Both the position numbers and the translations under genes were made by a program. From assembly GCA_014218235.1 (NCBI GenBank), contig CM024755.1, positions 101,288,948-101,352,947 of the forward strand: a DNA stretch of 64,000 nt, read 5' to 3'. Positions 43,404 through 55,103 of the stretch are shown in pieces. The notes below the pieces were generated by a model, which ran no database searches, was not told the DNA's origin, and worked only from the letters and a program-made list of their open reading frames with translations. Every line of letters starts with the position of its first letter. Within the stretch, counting starts at the first letter, position 1. The DNA comes from Colocasia esculenta. Lineage: Eukaryota > Streptophyta > Magnoliopsida > Alismatales > Araceae.

Positions 43404-44640
43404 TCATTCTTTTACCATCAAACATGTCATTTGTGCCACATGATTTCTACTGGGAGCATCAACAATGGTATTACCTTTCCCAAGATGGCACTCAATTTTA
43501 AAATCATAGTCTTTGACATACTCCATCCATCTTCTTTGCATCATATTTAACTCTTTCCGTGAAAATAAGTACTTTAGGCTCTTATGATCTGAGTATGCAA
43601 TGAACTGATTATCATATAAATAATGTCTCCACAACTTTAGACTGAAAATTACTACTCTGAGTTCCAAATCATGAATTGGATAATTCTTCTCATGATTCCT
43701 TAACTGCCTAGATGGATATGCAATGACTTTCTCTTCCTGCATCAAAACACATCCTAGCCTGAGGGTTGAGTGTAGACTTCAAAAGCTCTTTCCTCCATAA
43801 GTAAGGCTAGGATTCGTGCAGTTGTTAAACATTCTTTGAATTTTTGGAATGCATACTCACAATCCTCGTTCCACACAAATGGTACTTCTTTCTGAGTTAA
43901 CTGAGTGAAGGATGCAGCAATTTTAGAAAATTTTTCAACAAATAGATGATAGTAACTAGCCATACCTAGAAAACTTCTGACTTCTATAACAGTTTTAGGT
44001 TGTTCCCAATTCTGGATAGCTTTGACCTTGGAAGAATCCACAGCCAATCCATCTTTAGAAATAACATGCCCCAAGAATGTTACTTGCTCCATCCAAAATT
44101 CACATTTACTAAACTTGGCATATAATTTATGGTCTCGCAACTCAATTTGAAGGTGTGCTTCATGTTCTTCCACACTTTTAGAATATATCAAGATATCATC
44201 AATGAATACAACAATAAATTGATCCAAGTGTGGCCTGAAAATATCATTCATCAATCGCATGAATGCAATAGAGGCATTAGTTAACCCAAATGGCATCACA
44301 ACAAATTCATAATGCTCATACCTACTTTGAAAAGTTGTCCTATGGATATCCTCATCCTGAATTCTCAATTAACGATATCCTGACCTGAGATCAATTTTTG
44401 AGAAATATTGTGCTCCTGGCGGCTGATCAAATAAATCATCAATCTAGGGTAGTGGGTATTTATTCTTAGTGGTGAGCTGATTCAGTTGTCGATAATCTAT
44501 ACACAACCTTAAGGTTCCATCCTTCTTGATAAATAGAACCGGAGCACCCCAAGGAGATGTACTGGGTCTGATAAACCCTCTTTCAATCAATTCCATTAGT
44601 TGTCTTTTTCATTCCTTCAATTCCTCCACTGACATTCGAT
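43404..44640 (-). pseudogene. Gypsy H reverse transcriptase and RNase H
   Basis: From 44640 the RT can be read with stops: RVPYRMSVEELKE, DYRQLNQLTTKNKYP and FSKIDLRSGYR. Then an open frame at 43754-44368 has FVVMPFGLTNA, VVFIDDILIYS (intact FIDD), SKCEFWMEQVTFLGHVIS and VRSFLGMASYYHLFVEKF. A stop and frameshift lead to RNase H at 43404-43745: YPSRQLRNHEKNYPIHDLEL and YSDHKSLKYLF. The order is that of Ty3/gypsy; sequence type is chromovirus (Tekay/Reina-like), distinct from G. Confidence 0.88.
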
Positions 44641-44931
44641 AAGGTACTCTAAAACTGGTGTAGCTCTATGGATCAGTTCAATAGTGAAGCTCACTTCCCT
44701 ACTCGGGGGTAAACCAGGTAGTTCTTCAAGAAATACATCTGAAAAATATCAAACTATGGGAACATTTTCCAAGCCTGTGACATTCTAGTTTATCATTATT
44801 ATTGATGCTAAATATCCTTGGCATCCATTCTTCACCAACTTATATGCTTTAATTGTGGATATGAGTGGTACACCTTATGCACAACGTTTCTTAAAGTTTA
44901 CGGGTGGGATTTCTTTATTCAAAAATGTTAT

Positions 44932-45282
44932 CTACCTAGAATGGCAATCCAATCCAACGTGATGTTTAGATAGCCAATCAGCCCCAAGGATTACATCGTA
45001 ATCCCACATTTCCAAACATATTAAATCACCAGGAAAATTATATCCTTCATTTACTATTGCACTAGTTGGGCAGTAGCAATGAAGTTCTTTTCTCTTACTA
45101 AGAGGCGTGGCAACCTCAATTTTTTCTGGTAGTGGAACTGGATATACTCCAAATGATCTAGTAAATATTTGGCTAACAAAAGAATGTGTTGCATCAGAAT
45201 CGAATAAAACATAGGTAGGTTTAGAGTTCACAGTTATTGTCCCTTCCACAAGCTTGCCTTCCTCTTGGGATTCTGGTTCCAC
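44932..45282 (-). pseudogene. Gypsy H aspartic protease
   Basis: VNSKPTYVLFDSDATHSFVS is the gypsy protease active-site block, with DSG changed to DSD, which removes the glycine of the catalytic triad. It is followed by CYCPTSAIVNEGYNFPGDL and DVILGADWLSKHHVGLDCHSR, typical for chromovirus proteases. The segment between this and RT (44641-44931) has the decayed protease-RT linker with stops. Confidence 0.85.
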
Positions 45283-45289
45283 TTCTTGT

Positions 45290-45849
45290 ACAGCTTGCAG
45301 TCGTCCTTGCCTAGCTCAGGTATTCTATGGAGAAGATGCCTTAGGCAAGAGAGGGTAATCAAGGATTCGGTGCTGATTACTTCCACATAGCAAACAAGCT
45401 TCTAACCTCCTCCATCAATTATCTGCTTTATTCCCATTGAGATGGCAATGATGACAAATGTCCTTATTCCTAAACAGTCTTTCCTGTCTTCTTAGCAAGG
45501 TGCTGAGGCTTAGAGGCATTCCCAACTTCAAATTTCCTTTTATGCTCCCCAATTGTATAGCTTCCACTAGATTTCCCTGAAATCTTCTCTACCATTTTAG
45601 TAGCAGCTTTAAAAGCTAAAGCTCTCTTAACCATCTCAGAATAAGTGGTAATCAATGAGGCATTAGCTGAGTGATAAAGATTGGGCACAAGCCATTCAGG
45701 AGCCTCTTTGCTTTCAATTTTTTTGTAGCGATCATGTGAGGGGCATACTTTGATAATCGAGCAAATTGTGCTTCATATTTAGCCACTGATAGTCCTCGTT
45801 GTTTCAAATTTATGAATTCCATTGCCTTCTTCTCTTGGACTACTTCAGA
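45290..45849 (-). pseudogene. Gypsy H gag, C-terminal half with zinc region
   Basis: Directly left of solo LTR I1 the frame carries EKKAMEFINLKQRGLSVAKYEAQFARLSKYAP and a retrotransposon-gag end (KRLLNGLCPIF). Then 45470-45688 is a basic region, and at 45330-45420 a degenerate knuckle CLLCGSNQHRILDY has its last Cys replaced by Tyr. The other half of gag lies beyond I1 at 48835-49187. Confidence 0.8.
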
Positions 45850-45854
45850 GAAAT

Positions 45855-48829
45855 TGTAACGACCCGACCTCCCGGACCCCCGCCAGGGACCCCCGAAGGT
45901 CGCACCGCCACCCACAGATCTGAGGACCCAGAAGGGTTAGAATTTAGTCTAGTTATCAGAAATGAATTCAAATAACTATAACAAGAAAGTTCGTACATTA
46001 ATAAAGAAATTATGTACAACATGTCCCAAATAAAAGTACAGGTACAGAAAGAAAGGTGCAGTCCTTAAGGGGCATACCCCGAGGACTTGCAAAAAGGCCA
46101 CTCTCAACTCATAGTACAAAGAGCACTCACGCTTACAACTCACACTGTTGGCAATGCACGGCGACCAAGCCGCTACCACGACCGTCTGACAACGAACTCC
46201 TACGACAGCGAGTCCCTACCTAAAGAGAGTAGGGGGTGAGCCTCGCGAACAAGGCTCAGTAGGGATAACCAGTCCCTTACCAACCAGAGCAGCAGGAACT
46301 CCAAAAAAAGCGGAAGCAAAACTACTCTAGAAAGCAGTAAAGCGAGAAATGCCTACCACAGAGTACTAAAAAGTAGCGGAATAGAGTAAACACCACGACC
46401 ACAACCAGGGTCGGGCCAAACACGACTCCCGCAGAACCAGCGGAGTCAAACACAATGCGGAAGCAGCACCTCAGCACACACCCGCCGAGACAAAGGAGCT
46501 CACAGAACACCGGAGCAACCGCATGAGACCAGAGTCTCACGACACAAGCACCAACATCCCGGTCCTCCACGAGGTCGAGAAGGAACAACCAGGTGTCACC
46601 CCGAGAGACACCAAGCAACCAAGTGAGAACGAACGTCTCACCACAGGCACGGCCACCTCAGACCTCCACAAGGTCGAGGGCCCACAAGCAGAACCACCCT
46701 GCACCTCGGACACCCACAAGGTCAGGGAACTACACCCTACAGTGCCACCACAGATGGCACCAAGGAACGGGTTATCAAAACAGCAGTCGGGGTCAGCACT
46801 TGACACCCCGAGAGAACCCGCAGAGCGGAAACCACTGAGCACGACCCATGAGGCCAAACCATCCAAGCCCAAGGAAGCGAGACACGGCTAGGCTACAACC
46901 ACCGTGTAAACCAGGGCAATGAGAACACAAGCTCAAAAACAGCGTGAAACACCATCACAGTAAGAGCAACCAGGCCACCGCCACAGGCAGCTAAGAGAGG
47001 GACACACAGTCCACCCCTCTTGCTTGCCAGCCGCTGACTCCTGCCTACGACCTCCCTAGGTAGAGTGAGGCTAGAGAGTCACAACAAAGAACACAACCAC
47101 AAACACCGCAGTTCGGTTGAACTGCGGCCCATGCCTGACCCCCCTACGTGGCTCTGAAACCAACGCAGAGTGAGGCAGTGAGAAGGGCTAGCTGGTCCGC
47201 ACCGGATGAGCACCTGAACCACCTCGGAGACCCAGACCAGATAAGAGAGCTCTACAAATGGCTCACACCACTGCCCCCACTGTTTTCCCCTTCTGCTCCA
47301 AGTCCGTGACTTGAGCACACCCCCCCGCCGCTCGGAGCAACACCCTCTGACACAGGCGCGCGGGGCTAGGGGTCCCAGGAAATGGTAACAACATGCCTCG
47401 CGGACAAGCCCTCAAGTGCCGAGCACCAGGAGAAAGAGAACTGGTGTGGCAACCACCACAGAAATGGTACAGCTGGCTTGTAACCAAGACAAGCCCAGCA
47501 GGCATAGGCACGCATGTCACCCCTTCCGGAAACCCCCAGAAGGACCATCGGCCAACGCCGACACACATGGCATGGACCGAGAAACCAGAACACCACCAGA
47601 CAGAACAAAAACCATCGCTCTGCTAATAATCGATTGGTAGTCAGACAATCGATTATTAGACAGACGCGCGCCTCCTAGCACCGCCGCTAGGACACGGCCA
47701 CGAAGGTGTCACCTTCGGTCACTAAACGCAGGGAGGCAACCTGTCGCATTCCCAACAGAAGGTCCTAAGGGCACACCCTGCCCTGGGGCACACGCCGACA
47801 CGCCAACCATGGCCACGAAAAACACCCGAGGTGGACCAAGCCTTGTCGCACCCTCCTAAGCCATCGCGATACCATCACGACGGTCAGGGCCACCGCGACA
47901 AGACCCAGGTCGCGTCGAGGAAGTGCGCCCCAACAACCAACTTGTCGCGACAGGAGACCAGGTTGCGACACCATTGTCGCGATGGCCTACTAGGCCGCGA
48001 CGGCAAGATGATCGTGGCAGAAGGCCAGGTCGCAACACGACCCTTATCGCAACGGCCAATTGTGCCGCGATAAGGTCGCATCCAACTGGGGCGATGCCTC
48101 CTCTGATGTCGCGACACGCTCGGCGGTCGCTACATCAGTAGGAAGGCCGACCTCCAGGATGCTACATCCCGAGGTTCCCCACACGCTGCAACCAAACACA
48201 CAATGGGGAGGGGAGCATGGTGAAAGCTGATAAAGTATGGATTCACACAAAGAGACTCCCAATCACTCGGAATGGAAAGAGTTCTAGAAAATCCCTACAG
48301 ATTAGACAAAACCAAACCCCCAAGGGGCCTTTATGATGAGCTCACCACCTCTCCTCGCTCCCATGGTGCCACTCCCACTCCGCACGAGCCGCCGGCCGCT
48401 CCACCAAGCTCCACCACCGGAGGAAGATGAGAGGGAGACCTCGCCCCTTGGAGAAGAGAGGAAAAGGGAGAAAGGAGAGAAAGAGGAAAAGGGGGAAACC
48501 GGCCAAGGCTTTTAGCCTCCGGCCCCAAGACGCCACGGGGCGGGGCGTCGCGATACAAACCTTATCGCAACGGCCGCCCAAACTGTGACCAGAACGTGCC
48601 CACCCTGAGTGCCGCAACAACCCGACAGGTCAGTCTGCCATGCCTGCCACTCTGACAGGCGTCAGATGACCAAAAAGTAGAAAGCAGTCGCGACCCGTTG
48701 ACCAGGCGCAAAAAGAATGCGACGCCGAAGGCAGTCGCAATAGGGATGACTGTCGCGACGGGCACCTCCGTCGCGACAAGGCCAGTCTTCCCTCACACAA
48801 CGGAAAGCTGAAAATCCCGAGATGTTATA
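45855..48829 (+). mobile_element. Solo LTR I1 (Tekay-like gypsy)
   Basis: It starts TGTAACGACCCGACCTC and ends GATGTTATA, flanked by a perfect TSD GAAAT (45850-45854, 48830-48834) within gypsy H gag. Its first 500 bp match I2 (61896 onward). Hairpin TGAGCCT/AGGCTCA lies at 46237-46258, a perfect 13-bp inverted repeat around ATCGAT at 47624-47658, and eight TCGCGA palindromes between 47865 and 48780. Frames in this GC-rich LTR overlap on both strands and have no recognisable domain, so I call no genes in it. Confidence 0.9.
47624..47658 (+). repeat. Perfect 13-bp inverted repeat around ATCGAT
   Basis: TAATAATCGATTG, nine bases, then CAATCGATTATTA. Each arm holds an ATCGAT palindrome, the motif that clusters in the LTRs of element A. 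Confidence 0.9.
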
Positions 48830-48834
48830 GAAAT

Positions 48835-49187
48835 ATTGTTTATTGAATAACTCAACAAACTCTTCCGAGGATAATTGATCTATGTTTCCTATGATAGCCT
48901 CCATAGTCTCCCACCAAGCTCAAGCATCCTTATCCAATTGGAATGTTACTAAGCGAACTTTATCTTCCTCCTGACACTTGATAGCTCTAAAAATTCTTAC
49001 AATCTCCTTAATCTAATTCTCAACTTCATCTGGGTCAGTACTTCTTGAGAAACAAGGGGGATTTAAGCTGTAAAAAATCCTTGAATATGATGGTTCCATT
49101 GTGTGAGTTATTTTGGGCTACCAGTCTCAATGCTCATGTTATGCCATGTATGGTATTCTCCATCCTTCTCCATGCTTCTCCACTTCC
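48835..49187 (-). pseudogene. Gypsy H gag, N-terminal half
   Basis: Minus-strand reading gives a DFLQLK-PLF block (49060-49040), then IKEIVRIFRAIKC, EEDKVRLVTFQLDKDA and AWWETMEAII, the start of the chromovirus gag (VRLATFMLxGDAxxWW), ending SSEEFVELFNKQYF at the I1 insertion. Frameshifts and a stop are present. At about 49187 it is cut by the LTR of element L. Confidence 0.75.
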
Positions 49188-49644
49188 TGTTCCCCAGCTA
49201 ACTAGCCCAGAGGGGGGGTGCATGGGATTTTAAAAAATTCTTTTCAATTTAAATCTGTCAACAAAAATGCTTTAAAGAAGATCACTAGAGATGATGGTTA
49301 GTGTTAGTGTTAATCAAGATAACAAACACACAAACACAGGAAATTTTATCCTGGTTCGGACCTCCTATCCCAAGGAGTCCTACGTCCAGTCCCTATGCAG
49401 CAACTTGGGATTTCACTAACAAGGGTATTGTCCCCCTTAAGGACTCTTACACATCCAGCCGCAGCTGGCCTTCTCTTCTAACCCTAAAGAGGTATACAAC
49501 CACCCTGATACACAGGTCTTCCTTCCTTACCAAAGGGAATACTCACCACCTGTTTTCAACATGTCTTCTCTTCACAGCCTAAAGAGGAATACACACAGAA
49601 AATGTGTACAAGGAGAAATGCCCCTAGACCAAGCTTACAACAAA

Positions 49645-52600
49645 TGTGACGGACCGGGGTATTTATGCCCATTAAGGCTCCATATCCAGATCCGCCTCCC
49701 GCGAACGGACCGAAGTCTCGCAAGGGATAGCTCACACAACTGCCCAGTAAGAATATAAAAGACAAACCACAACAGTATAAGACACAAGAAAGTACAAGTG
49801 CTCATACTGTATATAACAATTTACAACTGTCCCATTACATTAATACATGTACAATTAAAAGTACAACTACTTGGGGCATACCCCGAGGGAGCACAAGCTC
49901 ACACAACACTAACTACTACACTACTGCTGGTGGTACAAGTCTGACACAACGCCGCTGCAAGCCAAACACACGGCAAGCCCTGAAAGGAACTGTAGGGGAG
50001 TGAGCCTCAATAAGTCACTGGCTCAGCAGGGACCACCCAAAAACCCCAACAATCAAACAGAAGAGACCTCAACCCCGGAGGGTCTCACTGGCAACACCAA
50101 TAGCCAAACCATTTCATGCTCACATCATAACAATAAATAGCAATTAAACATAATCATGATAATAAACATAAAGTCCTCGGAAGGAGAGTGGAACTACATG
50201 ACTAATATAATATCATTAGTCAGCCCAACTACTAAAGTGCCTAAACCACAGTCTCACTGGCACACTGCTACAACAACTAGTTGCCTAAGCTATATGCCAC
50301 ACAAGCAAATCATTGCCCAGGCTACAAGCTTCACAGGCGAACCCCAATCACGTGGGTACTAGGACAGCCAACCAAGTGCTAGTCCATTAAACCTCAAACC
50401 ACACTACGACGAGAGCCACACATAAGTGGTAGGACTAGCTACAGCTAGCTATCCTTCACACACTAAAACCATAATCGGAACCATACCCAAAAAGGTTAAA
50501 ACTCAACAAGTGGAAGGTCTCACACGGCCTCCACGGAGCACAGCTCTACTAAACCACAACATGCCTAGGCCACAAGCCTCATCGGCAAATCATCCACAAG
50601 GTAACATAATTGGCAATTACAACTAATTCACATTAAATTATAAACAAAGATCTACTTAAAACGGATAGGATACGACAAGTGGCGGGTCAAACCACAAAAC
50701 TACCGCAACACACGAGAGCCTGAAAAGGTTGGTACACAATGTACCATCACAAAACTACACAGTAACCCACGAAGGGTACAAGTACCTGCTATTCTGAGGC
50801 ACCACAACACAAACACCCGAACAAGGGTATAAGTAGGTGATAAACACCACACTGAACCACAATTATATTATACCTTTACTTATGCACAATATTATAAGTA
50901 AAACCTCAACCGGCAAGTCACACAAACCACAACTCAGTCCCAATTGTGCCAACACCAGGGCGCACCTCGAACTGGTCAAACCTCGACCACGAGTCACAAA
51001 CTCACGAACTACAGCCAGTGGCAAAGCACGAGTCAGAAAGAACGACGCCACCACACGGGAACAAACTATTGGCTGATCAAGCCAGTATCCAACCCAGACA
51101 ACACAACACAAGAACAACCTCTCAGCCTTGCAGTCACGGACGAAAGGTCCAACTGCCGCTCCACAAGAACAAGTCAAATAACTGTGGAGACCAACCAACA
51201 CCACACCTGCAGACACACAGCTGCAGCCCATGCCTGGCACCTCTAGGGTCTCTGGCCGGAGCACCCTAACGTGAGGCACTGGAAAACAGGACTAGCTGGG
51301 GACCAGTGTCGACTACTGGTGTCCACACCCCCAACTACGAGCGCGCTACAAGCGACTACACACCCACAAACGCAAGCCGCTGCCCTACTGTCGTCTTTCC
51401 CTCAGCCGGATGTACAACTCAAGCACAGGAGTGAGGGTGTCCAGGAAGACGACACAGACCTCGACGGTACCACACTGTACCAGGACAAACCCCGAGCACA
51501 ACAAACACACGTTCCTGGCTCACAAAGAACCTGAGGTACCCGACTAGAGAGGCATTCCGGAATAGGCGCCGGACCACCACACTCGGCTAGCACAAACCAC
51601 AACACTTATACGTTTATCACAAACCACGATACACGTGTGAGGAATAGCTTGTCCTGGTCACTCGCGACCTACAAGCTAGTCTACACAAACACATATATAA
51701 ACATATTAAAAATAATGCCACGACCTAACATTGGTCACATAGTGACCTTTACTACCATACTAGGCATAATACATTAACATTCATACTTTACTACTTATCC
51801 ATTTAGGATGACTTGCAAAAGATCTTAAAGTATCAAGGCTAGGTTCCTATGTGAACCTCATCGCCACAAAACTACGGACCAATCATAATAATTAAGATAT
51901 AATAAACACAATAACGTACGATATGCCATGCACACGCAAACCATACGCATGGCATCCAAACCACATAGACCTCACGACACACCCTGGTTGGTGTACCATA
52001 CGTCATCCACGTAAACCACATGTCACACATGGACAACGCACTCCAAGAGTGCCGCGGGTGTCAACACACCACACATACTACGTAAACACCAAACCGATTA
52101 TGTACATCACATATTAACCACACAAAAGATTCCCACTTCAAGAGCTATGCGCCCCATGAGCGCAACACGTGCAATGGCTCTCACCTGTCATTGCCATGCA
52201 CAAGCAACCACATGATATTCATAACCAGAAAAACTACGTAAAACACGCTGCATTGATACATGCACAAGTTGGCGGCAACATCGATTTCCGTCCACCATAT
52301 ATAAACGGCATTATCCCCTGCCGTCAATACTAAATAAACTCGATATTAACGGCTAGCCATCTGGCCGTTAATATCCAAATAAAGAACTCGACGTCAATCG
52401 ATATTGACGCCAAGATCTTCAGCTCCCAGGTATACAAAACACACAGACCGGCCCAAAGCCAGTCATATGGGCAACTTAGCCCCACAACCGGTAAGAACAC
52501 AAGGGGAGACATTTGCCCATACATCTACATACTATAATTAAATCAGAGAAACAAGATCCAACACTTGGATCAATCAAACCACCCGATTTCCAGCATGAAG

Positions 52601-53276
52601 GACCATTTTCCCAACAACTCAATTAACATCCGTTTTATGCAAAGAAAGTATAACAAATCAACCAGGGAAAATCAACGGGTCCAATCCCTACCTCAGAAAC
52701 GTGATTGAACTTCCGAAGAACCTTGAATCACGCCGAAACCCGAGGAACGCCCCACGAACACCGCGCTCCAATTCGACATTCCCCGCCTGATCTGCTGCTA
52801 CCACGCGCACCACAGCCTTCCCACGTGCTCCCGCCAACCATCGGAACTCGTGAAGAAGCTCAAGGGTGAAGGTGGGCGAAGTGGAGAGGAGAGAGTGGGG
52901 AAAGAACAAGGCTCGGGTCAGCCCTAAAAACATAGGTGCCTCAGGTTAACGTCAACCTCTGCGCCGCTAACCAAACTGCCCCAACTAGGCGTCCACATCT
53001 TTGGCCGCCAAGTTCATCACGCTAGACGTCCACATCGATGGATGCTAAAACCATGTTAACGGCAACACCATTGCCGCCAACACACAGTCGACGTCACACA
53101 CCTGGACGCCAACCTAATGTTGATGTCCAGCACACTGAACACCAACACAGATCCATAACCAACCCTGGTAAGGATCCAACAAGAAACACACAACACAAGT
53201 CGCACTAGTCACAACTTGATCATCTCACACGCTAAACAGAGGATCCACAAAGATCCGAAAAACGCACGATGTTACA
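49645..53276 (+). mobile_element. Solo LTR D2 (Tekay-like gypsy)
   Basis: It starts TGTGACGGACC and ends CGATGTTACA, with a perfect TSD ACAAA (49640-49644, 53277-53281). It matches D1 (11612-14885) along about 2.3 kb, including hairpin TGAGCC/GGCTCA at 50001-50025. The distal kilobase differs from D1 and instead matches C and J: an array of ACGGC/GCCGT and CGTCAAT/ATTGACG hairpins (52265-53120), including a perfect 12-bp stem GATATTAACGGC/GCCGTTAATATC at 52342-52375. No coding sequence recognised. Confidence 0.92.
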
Positions 53277-53510
53277 ACAAATGCCTGATCTGAGGCTAAG
53301 TCTGAGAGAGAAAGATTTTCACTAGAAGAAAACTCTCAGACCTACAAGGCTCTCAAAGAATGTCTAGACAATGAAAGACTGAGAGCAAGAGCTGAAGAAA
53401 ATTGTGGAGTGAGGCAAGAAGCTCTTCTTCGATGATGAACACTTTTCTTGAAGGCTCTATCACACAAATGTTCAAGTTGTTGAACTCTTCAACTGGGAGT
53501 CTTCAGCCCT

Positions 53511-53519
53511 CTATATATC
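53511..53519 (-). promoter_or_regulatory. TATA box of LTR L
   Basis: On the minus strand AGATATATAGAGGG, the only strong TATA match in the lower part of this LTR and downstream of the AATCGTTGT array in transcription direction. Confidence 0.55.
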
Positions 53520-53989
53520 TTCTCTTGAGAATATAGCCGTTGAAATGGCCGTTGTCTCTAAGCTTGAAGCAAGTTAGACAACATGGTCCATCGTGCGCGA
53601 CAGGTAGGCTTGCATCCATTTAATGCTCTGGAGCCATGCACGCAAAGAAAAGATTCATCCAGATATTCCTTATCTTCTGGTTGTCCAACATTGTAAGATA
53701 TGACCTGCACATAATAAATGTCGAAGCACAGATAGCTAGACTGTCTCTATGCTTGTCAGTCAACGTTAGAAACCATGCAGTAAGAATGTACACTAAAATA
53801 GAAATGCCATTCTGCTATCCTGAAAAGTGTTTGCTATAGAAACATAGGAATAGAAGGCACCCAAATATGCAATGTGCAAAGATGTGTACAATCACACTAA
53901 ATGCATGGATATTAGTAATGCACGCGGGAAGATTTTGACTTTCACAATATTTGAAAATATATTTGAAATCGATGTAATCCATGAAATCG

Positions 53990-54840
53990 TTATGACAAAG
54001 AAATAGTTGTACAACTTATGAAATTGTTGTGTATAAAAACCGTTGTACGCGAGTAAGCAAATCGTTGTTTGAACAAATTATTGTTCAATTATAAGCAAAT
54101 CGTTGTTTGAACAAATCGTTGTTCAATCTTAAGAAAATCGTTGTTCAATTATAAGCAAATCGTTGTTTGAACAAATCGTTGTTCAATCATAAGCAAATCG
54201 TTATTCAATCATAAGCAAATCATTACGGCAACCAAATCGTTGTGTAACTTATCGAATCATTATAAGATGGAAATCGTTGTTACACTTTACGAGTCATTAT
54301 GAGACCGAAATCGTTGTTTCACTTAACGAATCGTTGTGAGACCGAAATCGTTGTTTCACAAACTTATCAAATCGTTGTGAGACCAAAATCGTTGTTTCAC
54401 TTAACGAATCGTTGTGAGACCGAAATCATTGTTTCACAAACTTATCAAATCATTGTGAGACCAAAATCGTTGCTTCACTTAACGAATCGTTGTGAGACCG
54501 AAATCGTTGTTTCACAAACTTATCAAATCGTTGTGAGACCGAAATCATTGTTTCACTTAACGAATCGTTGTGAGACCGAAATCGTTGTTTCACAAACTTA
54601 TCAAATCGTTGTGAGACCGAAATCATTGTTTCACAAACTTATCAAATCGTTATGCGATCAAATCGTTCTTTAAGTGAAAGCAAATTGTTATAGCTATCAA
54701 ATCGATGTTTCACTTATCAAGTTGTTGTGATGACCAAATCGTTGTGAAACTTATCAAATCGTTATAAAGCCGAAATCTTTTGATCACTAAGGAAATCGTT
54801 GTAACGATAGAATTGTTATGCTTATAAAGGAAATCGATGT
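53990..54840 (-). repeat. AATCGTTGT array in LTR L U3
   Basis: Around forty copies of (A)AATCGTTGT and one-base variants, spaced mostly 18-30 bp. In the central part (54300-54640) they form a higher-order tandem repeat of two alternating blocks, AACGAATCGTTGTGAGACCG and TTTCACAAACTTATCAAATC. The long plus-strand frame at 54299-54673 is only the translation of this repeat. In the element's sense the motif is ACAACGATTT. Confidence 0.88.
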
Positions 54841-55030
54841 GGACTTAGAGGAAATGCATGCTATGAACTTCAAATAGTACAGTGAGAAAATTACTTACAT
54901 ATTTGGCTTGATTTATTTCCTGTAACTAAGCTTCATAAAAACTTGTTAGAAAATAATTTGTTAGAGTTTTTTTAATCACCAAAATTACATATAATTAAAT
55001 AAAATTATATGGGAATGGACTGATCATCAA

Positions 55031-55043
55031 TCTCCCCCTTTTT
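55031..55043 (-). other. Polypurine tract of element L
   Basis: On the minus strand AAAAAGGGGGAGA directly precedes the LTR start. It would prime plus-strand DNA synthesis. Confidence 0.7.
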
Positions 55044-55103
55044 GGTGATGACAAAAACATAACAAAACATAACATATAATGTGCAGAAATGAACTTACTA
55101 TAC

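Larger units (their letters stand above)
49188..55029 (-). repeat. 3' LTR of element L (copia-like), interrupted by D2
   Basis: On the minus strand the LTR begins after the purine tract AAAAAGGGGGAGA (55043-55031), at TGATGATCAG, and ends GCTGGGGAACA at 49188, next to gypsy H. Without D2 it is about 2.2 kb. It has a TATA box (53519-53511) and a U3 array of AATCGTTGT units. A CCCCCCC run before the end (49210-49216) resembles the poly-C near the end of Sirevirus LTRs. The far end of L is outside the window, so no TSD can be checked. Confidence 0.7.

Noticed and set aside
46322..48620. Many frames of 60-120 residues on both strands
   Set aside because: All lie in the GC-rich solo LTR I1, overlap each other, and show no domain.
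54299..54673. 124-residue open frame with repeated CETEIVV/RPKSLFHLT units
   Set aside because: It is only the translation of the AATCGTTGT tandem array in an LTR; no start context, no domain, and the repeat period explains the open frame.
53990..54840. Possible CRISPR-like array
   Set aside because: The intervals between repeats are themselves repeated and of uneven length, there are no cas genes, and the setting is a plant retrotransposon LTR.
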